Assembly: GCA_036785705.1 (NCBI GenBank)
Contig: JAWUZG010000056.1
Span: 18,082,001-18,146,000 of the forward strand
Direction: 5' to 3'
Length of the DNA stretch: 64,000 nt
Source: Acanthornis magna
Taxonomy: Eukaryota > Chordata > Aves > Passeriformes > Acanthizidae
Under the pieces are notes generated by a model. The model did no database searches. It was not told where the DNA came from and worked only from the letters and a program-made list of their open reading frames with translations. The translations under genes and the position numbers were made by a program. Below, in pieces: positions 56,147-64,000 of the stretch. Numbering within the stretch: the first letter of the stretch is position 1; each line of letters begins with the position of its first letter.

Positions 56147-57555
56147 CCCCTGGAGCAGGGAGGGTGCTCTGTGTCCCTGCTCTAGCCAGGCTGGGTGCTC
56201 TGTCCCTGCTCTGATCCAGGCTGGGTGCTCTGTGTCCCTGCCCTGAGCCAGGCTGGGTGCTCTGTGTGCCTGCTCTAGCCAGGCTGGGTGCTCTGTGTCC
56301 CTGCTCTGATCCAGGCTGGGTGCTCTGTGTCCCTGCTCTAGCCAGGCTGGGTGCTCTGTGTCCCTGCTCTAGCCAGGCTGGGTGCTCTGTCCCTGCCCTG
56401 AGCCAGGCTGGGTGCTCTGTCCCTGCTCTGATCCAGGCTGGGTGCTCTGTCCCTGCTCTAGCCAGGCTGGGTGCTCTGTGTGCCTGCCCTGAGCCAGGCT
56501 GGGTGCTCTGTGTCCCTGCCCTGAGCCAGGCTGGGTGCTCTGTGTCCCTGCTCTGATCCAGGCTGGGTGCTCTGTGTCCCTGCTCTAGCCAGGCTGGGTG
56601 CTCTGTCCCTGCTCTAGCCAGGCTGGGTGCTCTGTCCCTGCCCTGAGCCAGGCTGGGTGCTCTGTGTCCCTGCTCTGATCCAGGCTGGGTGCTCTGTGTC
56701 CCTGCTCTAGCCAGGCTGGGTGCTCTGTGTCCCTGCTCTGAGCCAGGCTGGGTGCTCTGTCCCTGCTCTAGCCAGGCTGGGTGCTCTGTCCCTGCTCTGA
56801 GCCAGGCTGGGTGCTCTGTCCCTGCTCTAGCCAGGCTGGGTGCTCTGTGTCCCTGCTCTAGCCAGGCTGGGTGCTCTGTGTCCCTGCTCTAGCCAGGCTG
56901 GGTGCTCTGTCCCTGCTCTGATCCAGGCTGGGTGCTCTGTGTCCCTGCTCTAGCCAGGCTGGGTGCTCTGTGTCCCTGCCCTGAGCCAGGCTGGGTGCTC
57001 TGTCCCTGCTCTGAGCCAGGCTGGGTGCTCTGTCCCTGCTCTAGCCAGGCTGGGTGCTCTGTGTCCCTGCTCTAGCCAGGCTGGGTGCTCTGTGTGCCTG
57101 CCCTGAGCCAGGCTGGGTGCTCTGTGTCCCTGCCCTGAGCCAGGCTGGGTGCTCTGTGTCCCTGCCCTGAGCCAGGCTGGGTGCTCTGTGTCCCTGCCCT
57201 GAGCCAGGCTGTGTGCTCTGTGTCCCTGCTCTAGCCAGGCTGTGTGCTCTGTGTCCCTGCTCTAGCCAGGCTGGGTGCTCTGTGTCCCTGCTCTAGCCAG
57301 GCTGGGTGCTCTGTGTCCCTGCCCTGAGCCAGGCTGGGTGCTCTGTGTGCCTGCCCTGAGCCAGGCTGGGTGCTCTGTCCCTGCTCTAGCCAGGCTGGGT
57401 GCTCTGTCCCTGCTCTAGCCAGGCTGGGTGCTCTGTGTCCCTGCCCTGAGCCAGGCTGGGTGCTCTGTGTCCCTGCTCTGATCCAGGCTGGGTGCTCTGT
57501 GTCCCTGCTCTGATCCAGGCTGGGTGCTCTGTGTCCCTGCTCTAGCCAGGCTGGA
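56147..57555. repeat. 1.4-kb minisatellite, ~46 units of 29-31 bp
   Basis: AGCCAGGCTGGGTGCTCTG, then TGTCCC or TGTGTCCC, then TGCTCT or TGCCCTG. Four linker types alternate (TCTAGCC, TCTGATCC, CCTGAGCC, TCTGAGCC). The largest array here. Confidence 0.97.
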
Positions 57556-57642
57556 CATGGAGGGTTTGTGCGCTGGACACGGAGGGTTTCTGTGCTGGAC
57601 ATGGAGGGTTTGTGTGCTGGACACGGAGGGTTTATTGGCTGG
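57553..57642. repeat. Four-copy 22-bp repeat
   Basis: GGACATGGAGGGTTTGTG and CGCTGGACACGGAGGGTTT type units directly after the large array. Confidence 0.92.
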
Positions 57643-57814
57643 GGTGGACTTGGTTGATCCTTTTAGGACTTTGCTGGCAGTTCCTCCCTGCAGAACATGC
57701 CAGGAGCTTTGAGGAGCAGTGCACTGAGCAGAGCTGCAGGGTCCATCCCTGTCTGAATGCAGTTCCTCCATCTATCCCTGTGGAATTCTATCTTTTTCTT
57801 TTCAGGCTGATTTT

Positions 57815-57895
57815 GCCGTTTGTTGCAATGCCTGCGAGTTCTAGTCCTGTCCAGCTTGGTGTCACCTGCAGGTTTGATAATGTGGATTACTAGGA
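57815..57895 (-). mobile_element. CR1 internal fragment, reverse orientation
   Basis: CCTGTCCAGCTTGGTGTCAC and CTGCAGGTTTGATAATGTGG resemble a coding-region block of CR1 on the minus strand. Confidence 0.55.
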
Positions 57896-58079
57896 TTGTC
57901 TGAAGTCATCTGTGTAATCCCATCTCATATCTATGTGGAGAGGCTGTATTTTTTATCTATACATATATATATGTATCGTTATCTGTGCTGCTGACTTACA
58001 AACCACTGCATTTGAAATAGATATTTCTGATATTTCCTATCCAAAGCTCCCATGGCAATATTCCCAGTGCTCCCTGGGT

Positions 58080-58165
58080 CTCTGGGACTGTCCTGTGCAG
58101 GGCCAGGAGCTGGATTTTGGTATGATCCCTTCCAGCTGAGGATATCCTGTATTTCTCCATGTTCA
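58080..58165 (+). mobile_element. CR1 3' tail beside an acceptor
   Basis: GCAGGGCCAGGAGCTGGATT then GATCCCTTCCAGCTGAGGAT: + orientation CR1 terminus. It ends about 50 bp before the acceptor of the DFG exon. Confidence 0.8.
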
Positions 58166-58214
58166 GTGTCTGTATTTTCAGGATAATGTGGATAATCCCT
58201 TTTCTCCCCTGCAG

Positions 58215-58288
58215 ATGTGAAGCCATCCAACATGCTGGTGAACACACGGGGCCAGGTGAAGCTCTGTGACTTTGGGGTCAGCACCCAG
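58215..58288 (+). CDS. MAP2K5: MAP2K5 exon, catalytic loop and DFG (residues 283-307)
   Basis: A 74-nt exon, acceptor CTCCCCTGCAG and donor GTAATT. Two bases complete Asp283, then [20 protein letters not shown] and VSTQ. It contains the catalytic loop DVKPSN (Asp283, Lys285, Asn288) and the Mg-binding DFG (Asp301). All key residues are intact. A CR1 3' tail (58080-58165) ends about 50 bp before the acceptor. Confidence 0.96.
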
Positions 58289-58429
58289 GTAATTCCCCCC
58301 TGGATCTCTCCCCATTCCCTTTTCAGTTGTGGGATCACCTGGCTGTCAGACAGGCCGGCCCCTCTCTGCTGGGACAGCCCTATTCATCCTGAATCTCTGG
58401 GCGACTTTTCCTTCATCTGAATATGATTG

Positions 58430-58740
58430 TTCATTGTTTAATGACAGTAAAAACTGCTGATATTGTAATTACTACTTCCCAATAGCAAACTTCATTGAAA
58501 TGCAGCTTTGATCTGGCAGCGTTCGGGCCAGACAAAAGGGAGGGCAGAGCAAGGGACGTGTCTGGGGAGCCCAACTGGCCCACAATAAAAATTAATATTG
58601 GTGGCAACAATGGTGGTGGGCTCCGACAATGCGCAGCACAAATTTTAATTAATTTCCATTTTGGGCCTCCCCGGAGGACTTCTCTGCTAGTGACCCATGA
58701 GCTCGCTGCGCTGTTGATTTGAATTTCAGCACCTTTTCCT
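58430..58740. promoter_or_regulatory. Candidate conserved island with SOX words
   Basis: ACAAT words at 58582, 58607 (AACAATGG) and 58626 (ACAATG), then TTAATTAATT at 58645-58654. Non-repetitive sequence in the 914-bp intron between the DFG and activation-loop exons. Function is inference. Confidence 0.35.
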
Positions 58741-59202
58741 CTCAGCCAAACACGAGGCCCGGGGAGAAGGTCAGCCTGGTATTATGGGCTGGCAGGGGCC
58801 GCTGTCCCTGCAGCGGATTCGGTGCTCCCTGCATCGGAGGGGTGAGCTGGGGCTCTATTCCCATCTCGAGCCAGCTGACTGAAAAATGAGTGTTCTCAAT
58901 CCTGCCTGCCATTGACTCTTTATCTCAGCCTGGTTGGGGCCCTAAAGCAGGAAATATCCTGCTTCACACCATTGTTTAAGGTTAGCTGCCATAAACTCGA
59001 GTGCTCGCCTAAATTGGAATCCTCATTCCCAACCCCGGCGAGATTTAATCATTTTTAACGCCTTGGCAGATAAATTTGTTCCCTTTTACATAATTTTTCG
59101 TTGATTTATAGGAATGATGAGCGTAGGTTAAATGAGGAATAATTGCCCATTTTATTTCCACATTATCTTTATATTGTTCTAACAGACTGTTTTGTCTGAT
59201 AG

Positions 59203-59253
59203 CTGGTGAATTCCATAGCCAAGACGTATGTCGGAACAAATGCTTACATGGCG
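59203..59253 (+). CDS. MAP2K5: MAP2K5 exon, activation loop (residues 308-324)
   Basis: A 51-nt exon in phase 0 at both ends, acceptor TTTTGTCTGATAG and donor GTAAGT. It reads LVNSIAKTYVGTNAYMA. Ser311 and Thr315 are the sites that MEKK2/MEKK3 phosphorylate to activate MEK5; both are kept. The acceptor ends in TAG, less common than CAG, but the pyrimidine tract is good. The APE motif is split after this Ala. Confidence 0.96.
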
Positions 59254-59734
59254 GTAAGTGGATTTACGCAGGAATTACATTTAAATGGAAACATTTATTT
59301 GTTCTCACTCTGGTGCTGCCTAATGCAGGATTTGTCCTGAATCGAGCCTCAAACTCCATCTCTTCCCACCCCGAGTTTGCATTCTGGGGGACAGCTCCAC
59401 TTCTTGCTGAGGAATATTGGAAAAGTGGGGTTGTTTTAATGTGTTTTTAGTTGGTTTTAGTGCCTTGTGATGACTGGGAACAAAGAGAGCCAGTTTGGTA
59501 TTCCAAAAAACAGATTTTCACTCGTAGCTTGTGGCTCTTTGACAGCCCCAAGCCATCCCCGTTTTGGGAACGCTGCCCCTGGGGTCTAGGGAAGCATTTA
59601 AACCTGCACAGAGGTGGATGGGCATTCCTGAGCACCCTGGGGATGTTCCCCATGGAAATCTGAAGCTAAAAACATTGGGATTAATAATATCAGGGCCTTC
59701 AATCGCAAGTTGAGTAGTTCACGATGCAGGAAGT

Positions 59735-60068
59735 CATCGGTGCTTTCACATTTCCATACAAATTTTGTGTAGTTGCACTGTTTTAGAAATCTTTCTCTTC
59801 TTTCTCAGGGAGAATAGAGATAAGCTGCATTCTTGTACTTTCTTAATCTCTGTGTTTGGCACTAGGTGTTGTATAGCTGTGACCAATGGTTTTAGGAGGT
59901 GGATTCCCTGCTGACCAATGGTTGCTAGATTATTAATGGATATAGAAAGAAGTTTCTGTAAATCAAGTTTCTCTTTTCGCCATCTTGGGTTCTCCTGCCT
60001 GCTTCCTCTGCCAGCTTCTGCGAATCCCAGGAGATCTAAACCAACAATTTTGGTCAGTCTTTGGTAAC
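59735..60068 (+). mobile_element. Possible LTR fragment
   Basis: Two GACCAATGG boxes (59880 and 59917), a TATAGAAAG box, then CTCTTTTCGCCATCTTGGGT resemble promoter and R regions of an avian LTR. Ends are not defined and no target-site duplication was seen. An open minus frame across it has no known domain. Confidence 0.35.
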
Positions 60069-60611
60069 ACAAGACCATTTTTGTGCTGTTTCTGCACATC
60101 AAAGCCCAAATTCCCTTATTTTTCAGATCCCAGGGGCTGAGGATGGACGGTTTGGGGCCAGGTTTGGGTTCAGAGCTGCCCTGTGCTGCTCCTGTCCCCG
60201 AGAGGTTTCCTGGGAGGGAACCCCACAGATCCTATCAGATCCACTGGATCCTTTTTCATTCTCCACCTCAGGCGTGAAAACCTCACAGCAATCACTTCAA
60301 AACACCTCACCATCTCTTTTTTTGGCCATTAAAATCCTCCAGGCCCAACGTTAACGATGAGAAGCGTTCCGCTTGTTTCAAATAAAAACACCAACAGCAC
60401 CGAGCGCTCCATTTCTGTGTTTTCCCAACCTCGGGGAAGAGGAGAGAGAAATCCGTGACCTTTCGGGGCTTTTTTCTGACTTTCTTGTCAGGAGGAAGTG
60501 GCGCCAGGTGCCCTTTTATTTGCTAAGTGCTTTCCACTCGAGGTGTGCTCGTTATGTGGCTCCTGAAGGGCTCCCGGCACCATCCTGGAGAGGCTTGAGC
60601 CGTCCTGGGCC

Positions 60612-61400
60612 GGCAGAATATTCTGCAGAAAAAGGGTTTTTTTTAAAAAAAATATATAGGTAAAAGAAGAATTGGAATATAGTGAATACTCTGCAGAAAA
60701 ATTGGGGTTTAAAAAAAATATATAGGTAAAAAAAGAATTGGAATATAGTGAATACTCTGCAGAAAAAGAGATTTTAAAAAAAATATAGGTAAAAGAAGAA
60801 TTGGAATATAGTGTATACTCTGCAGAAAAATTGGGTTTAAAAAAAATAGGTAAAAAAAGAATTGGAATATAGAGAATACTCTGCGGAAAAATGGGTTTTT
60901 AAAAAAAATTGGTAAAAAAACCCTGCAATATAGAGAATACCCTGCAGAAAAATGTTTCGGGTTTTTTTTTTTTTTTAATAGGTAAAAAAGTAACTGGAAT
61001 ATAAGGAATACTCTGCAGAAAAATGGGGTTTAAAAAAAACAGGTTAAAAAAGAACTGGAATATGGAGAATAATCTGCAGCAAAGTGTTTGGTTTTGGTTT
61101 TTTTTTAAATAGGTAAAACAAGAACTGGAATATAGGGAATACTTTACAGAATTTTTTTTTTTTTTAATATATAGATAAAAAGAGAACTGGAATACAGAGA
61201 ATACTTAGCAGAAAAATGGGTTTTAAAAAAATATCTAGATAAAAAAAGAGCTGGAATATAGAGAATACTCTGCAGAAAAATGTTTGTGTGTTTTGGTGTG
61301 TTTTTTTTTAATAGGTAAGACAAGAAGTGGAATATAGGGAATACTTTGCAGAAAAATGGGTTTTTTAAGAAAAAATACATAGATAAAGAAAGAACTGGAA
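60612..61400. repeat. ~65-bp AT-rich minisatellite, about twelve units
   Basis: AATACTCTGCAGAAAAATGG, TTTTAAAAAAAATATAGGTA and AAAAAGAATTGGAATATAG recur. The A or T tract in each unit varies greatly in length. Confidence 0.95.
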
Positions 61401-61419
61401 TACAGAGATTCAGATAAAG

Positions 61420-63040
61420 AAACAGCTTCAAATTAATCAACTTTTCCAACTCAGCTGTTGGTCTTAAACAGGGCTGAGAATTAAATTGTATTATGCTTTT
61501 AGTGCATGCAAGCCAAGATTACAGTTCTCTTTCCCAGGTGTACATTAAATAAATTGCTTTTTTGGCTTTCTTGTTTCTGGATGAATGCGATGTCTCCATC
61601 TCTGAATTGGGAGAGAGGAGTTTGAGCTCAAATGTGCTTGATCTGATTTCCTGTGTTAAAATCGTTTTGCTTCTTGATTGAGTCGTTTGGTGTCATCAAA
61701 TTTTTAGTCGAGACCTCAAAAAATGATGAAGGTCATGAGCTTTGGTTCCCCCACTTGGCAGACTGTCAGTGAACTTGAACCTGCTGAAAGAATTGAGGTT
61801 TCCTTTGAAATAACTGGAAAAAAAAAATAGCTTTTTGGTTGAGAAATCAAAATTTCCAACCAAAATACATTTTCTGTAAAATCATTTAATCACTGCTTTA
61901 TATAGAAAAAAAGTTGGATTAAAAAATAGTCAGTTGTAGAAATTTTTAAGGGAAAATATTTTGGGCTGTATATCCTTAGAGTGTCCATGTGTTGCACCCT
62001 TTACTTTGTGCATCTGTTATTCCTATTTTCCTCTTTTCCATACTTTTAAATCTATGTGAGTGCATTTTTTGTTTAAAAAAACTGATTTATTTGCCCTTAC
62101 CTTCTGTGATCCTGTAATTCCTCAATAGAAGTTGCTGTTCCAAGCTTGAACTTTAGGAATAACCATTTAATATTGCTCAGTGGGAATTATAAACCTGAAT
62201 TATAAACCTGATTTGGTGGCTCGGGAAGGGCCTAAAAAATTCGGTGGGAGCGCCCAGGTGGGCACAGTTATAAAAGCATTTTTAGCTGCACATCTCCATC
62301 TTTGGGAGGAGATTTATCAGTGTAAAAAATGCTTAAAAATCACACAACGCCGTTGCAAACATTTCTAAGATATGCTGACCTTGGCCGATTATACTCAATG
62401 AATTTTTCTTAAAAGTTAAATAAGATTTTTGGGTCACTTCCGAAGAAGATTTGGCCCAAAAGCTTTGGTTGCAGTGCGGTCAGGGTGGATTCGGGGCTGC
62501 TTGGAGAGGGCCAGCGCTGTGGTTTTTATTTAACGCTCGCGCTGCGCTAAAAGCTCCCGCCCTGGGATTAGCAGCGCCGAGCAAACACCAAACGATAATT
62601 CGGGAGTTTGTTTGCTAACAAAGCTCTCGGGGTTGTTGAGGACAGAAATCGCGGGCAGGGGTTGGGGTGGCTGGGCCAGGCAGGTGCATTAGCAGCACGG
62701 TGGGGACAGGAGGCTCGGGGAGCCTTCGATTGTTGCGTTCCGTGCTGCGCTTGACCTTGGGATGCTGAACTTGTGGCTCTGGAGTGAAAACCACGGATGT
62801 ATTTTACAGCGTTCCGTTCCGTGAGGCGTTAAAGCTGCTCTTCATAGTTTGGAGCGGGGCCTTTTTTTTTTTTATCTGCAGGTCAAAAACCCGAAATTAA
62901 GGAATATATAAAATCAAACTGCCTCCACGTGGCTTCGGGGATTTTTTGGTTTCAATAACTTTGCTTTTTAAGCCGAAGTTCCTCCCCAGCCCGCGCTCCG
63001 GGAGGGTTTGGACAGCGCTCCCGGGGGTGCACAGGGTGGG
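61420..63040. other. Intronic unique sequence with CpG-bearing island
   Basis: 61440-62400 is AT-rich. 62430-62760 has many CpGs and FOX-like words: TTTGTTTGCTAACAAA near 62608 is a perfect inverted repeat with a 4-nt spacer. No coding match. Confidence 0.45.
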
Positions 63041-63049
63041 ATTTTGGGG

Positions 63050-63130
63050 TGTCTGTGCAGGGCCGGGAGCTGCACTTTGGTCCCTTTGGGTCCCTCCCAG
63101 CTCAGCCATTCTACAATTCCGTGATTTTTG
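63050..63130 (+). mobile_element. CR1 3' tail beside an acceptor
   Basis: TGCAGGGCCGGGAGCTGCAC then GGGTCCCTCCCAGCTCAGCC and ATTCTACAATTCCGTGAT: + orientation CR1 terminus ending about 75 bp before the APE exon acceptor. Confidence 0.82.
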
Positions 63131-63202
63131 CCATTCCTTGCCTCTGTGCAGCATCCCTGGGTCTCTGCAAGGCTCAGGGTCGTTTCTCTCCCTCTCTTGC
63201 AG

Positions 63203-63274
63203 CCGGAGCGCATTTCGGGGGAGCAGTACGGGATCCACTCGGATGTTTGGAGCCTGGGGATTTCCTTCATGGAG
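63203..63274 (+). CDS. MAP2K5: MAP2K5 exon, APE and helix F (residues 325-348)
   Basis: A 72-nt exon in phase 0 at both ends, acceptor CCCTCTCTTGCAG and donor GTACGC. It reads PERISGEQYGIHSDVWSLGI then SFME. PE completes APE; DVWSLG (Asp338) is the helix F motif that holds the catalytic spine. This is the last MAP2K5 exon in the window. The next exon should begin with the LALGRFP segment, which human isoforms can skip; no such sequence appears in 63275-64000. Confidence 0.96.
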
Positions 63275-63798
63275 GTACGCACAGAGCTCTCACTGTCACA
63301 CTGCAGGACTCAAATGAACTCTTAATATCGAAATATTTCCGTGTAACCTATGTATATCCTTTAAATTGTGTATTTATAAGCTTTTACCAGCTGCTGCATT
63401 CTGGCTGTATTTAGAATGGGTTTCCTCCTTTGGGGTCTTAAATAAAATCCCACATTTGAGTCGGAAGTAGGGCCTGGTGTGTGAGGGGCTTCTGCATCCT
63501 CTGAGCACCTCGGGGACTGAAAATGATGATTTTTTTGGGTTGCATCCTCCCAGGCCAGAGTGGTTATTGGGGTTGGATCAGATTCCACCTTGGAGTTGCT
63601 CAATGGCCTTGCAGAATCTCGGCAGAAATCAGAAATAAATATTTTGCGCCATGGTTGGAACCTCTGCCCTGTGTGATTGAATGAAGTGTTTGGGTTTAAG
63701 TGTTCACAGGGGTTTTTAGGAAAGATTTCTCACCAGCAGAGTTTGCAGGAGGAGAAAATCTGTGAAAACGGAGCAGTTCGGAGAGAATGGGGCTGGGA
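63275..63798. other. Intronic sequence after APE exon
   Basis: No repeat or coding match. The optional exon that follows residue 348 in human isoforms is not present here. Confidence 0.5.
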
Positions 63799-63799
63799 A

Positions 63800-63875
63800 T
63801 TGTGTGGTTTGGGGTTGGAAATGGAGGATCCTTGAGGTCCCTCCCAGTCCAAACCAGTCTGGGATTCCAAATGCA
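63800..63875 (+). mobile_element. CR1 3' tail remnant
   Basis: GTGGTTTGGGGTTGGAAATG, GATCCTTGAGGTCCCTCCCA and GTCCAAACCAGTCTGGGATT. Confidence 0.8.
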
Positions 63876-64000
63876 GCCATCCAGGAGGAGCAGCCACGGT
63901 TGCTGCAGCTTTGGGCAGAACGAGGTCAGTTTTGTTCAGGAAAAGGGTTTCCTTTCAGTTTAAGTCTCATAAGGTGTTTAAAAACCATAAATTTTTATAA

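Larger units (their letters stand above)
1..64000 (+). other. MAP2K5: MAP2K5 gene body, internal part (14 exons)
   Basis: The whole window lies inside one transcription unit for the MAP kinase kinase MEK5. Fourteen exons join in frame with intron phases 0,1,0,2,0,2,0,0,1,0,1,0,0,0 and give residues 62-348 on human MEK5-alpha numbering; the lengths agree residue for residue with the human protein as I recall it. All introns are GT-AG. MEK5 is a cytosolic and nuclear kinase; MEKK2/MEKK3 activate it through PB1-PB1 contacts and it phosphorylates the TEY motif of ERK5. The exons before residue 62 and after 348 are not here. A processed pseudogene is excluded because the introns are intact and every motif is preserved. 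Intron lengths in order: 3732, 5013, 685, 4326, 4326, 14534, 2936, 94, 4018, 6286, 7625, 914 and 3949 bp. Confidence 0.97.

Noticed and set aside
1..64000. A processed MAP2K5 pseudogene
   Set aside because: All introns are present with GT-AG ends, phases are consistent and all catalytic residues are intact.
63275..64000. The short exon that follows residue 348 (LALGRFP)
   Set aside because: No sequence with that coding content and flanking splice sites is present before the window ends.

Overview
The window is intronic and exonic sequence of a vertebrate nuclear genome, most likely a bird. Two things point to this. First, fourteen small exons with GT-AG borders spell out a continuous piece of MAP2K5 (MEK5, the dual-specificity kinase that activates ERK5). 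Second, the introns are littered with 3' ends of CR1-type LINEs, the dominant avian retroposon. The dense minisatellites would suit a GC-rich avian microchromosome, but that, and any placement within birds, is inference.

Layout. All fourteen exons lie on the + strand. They cover residues 62 to 348 when numbered along the 448-residue human protein, with no insertion or deletion in that span. Exons at 3977, 7777, 12860, 13586 and 17980 encode the end of the PB1 domain (acidic cluster, partner binding), the ERK5-docking linker and the basic segment before the kinase domain. Exons at 22355, 36954, 39930, 40093, 44193, 50541, 58215, 59203 and 63203 encode the kinase core: glycine loop, Lys195, helix C glutamate, HRD and DFG motifs, the Ser311/Thr315 activation loop, the APE motif and the start of the C-lobe. 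The first exon(s) and the last roughly 100 codons lie outside the window. I found no second gene, no tRNA and no convincing nested ORF.

The introns range from 94 bp to 14.5 kb. By my own rough tally, about a quarter of the window is tandem repeat: some 25 unrelated arrays with periods from 4 bp to about 400 bp. Several sit next to splice sites: a CCCTT array starts about 15 bp after the donor of the 13586 exon, a 19-bp G-rich array begins about 285 bp after the donor of the 22355 exon, and CR1 tails end 50 to 75 bp before two kinase-exon acceptors. The most unusual arrays carry splice-site-like sequences. One is a 61-bp repeat with 15 sense-strand CAG/GTGAGC donors (30260-31375). Another is a ~400-bp triplicate in which every copy holds a complete acceptor-exon-donor pseudo-exon (49120-50240).

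Non-repetitive islands between the arrays hold candidate regulatory sequence: a perfect-looking CTCF core (34764-34780), a SOX-motif cluster with TAATTAATT (58582-58654), a FOX-like inverted repeat (near 62600) and an AT/CpG dyad with an RFX half-site (13463-13495). One minus-strand LTR with a poly(A) signal lies at 42841-43092. Most long open frames arise because a repeat period is a multiple of three or lacks stops. They are not annotated as genes.
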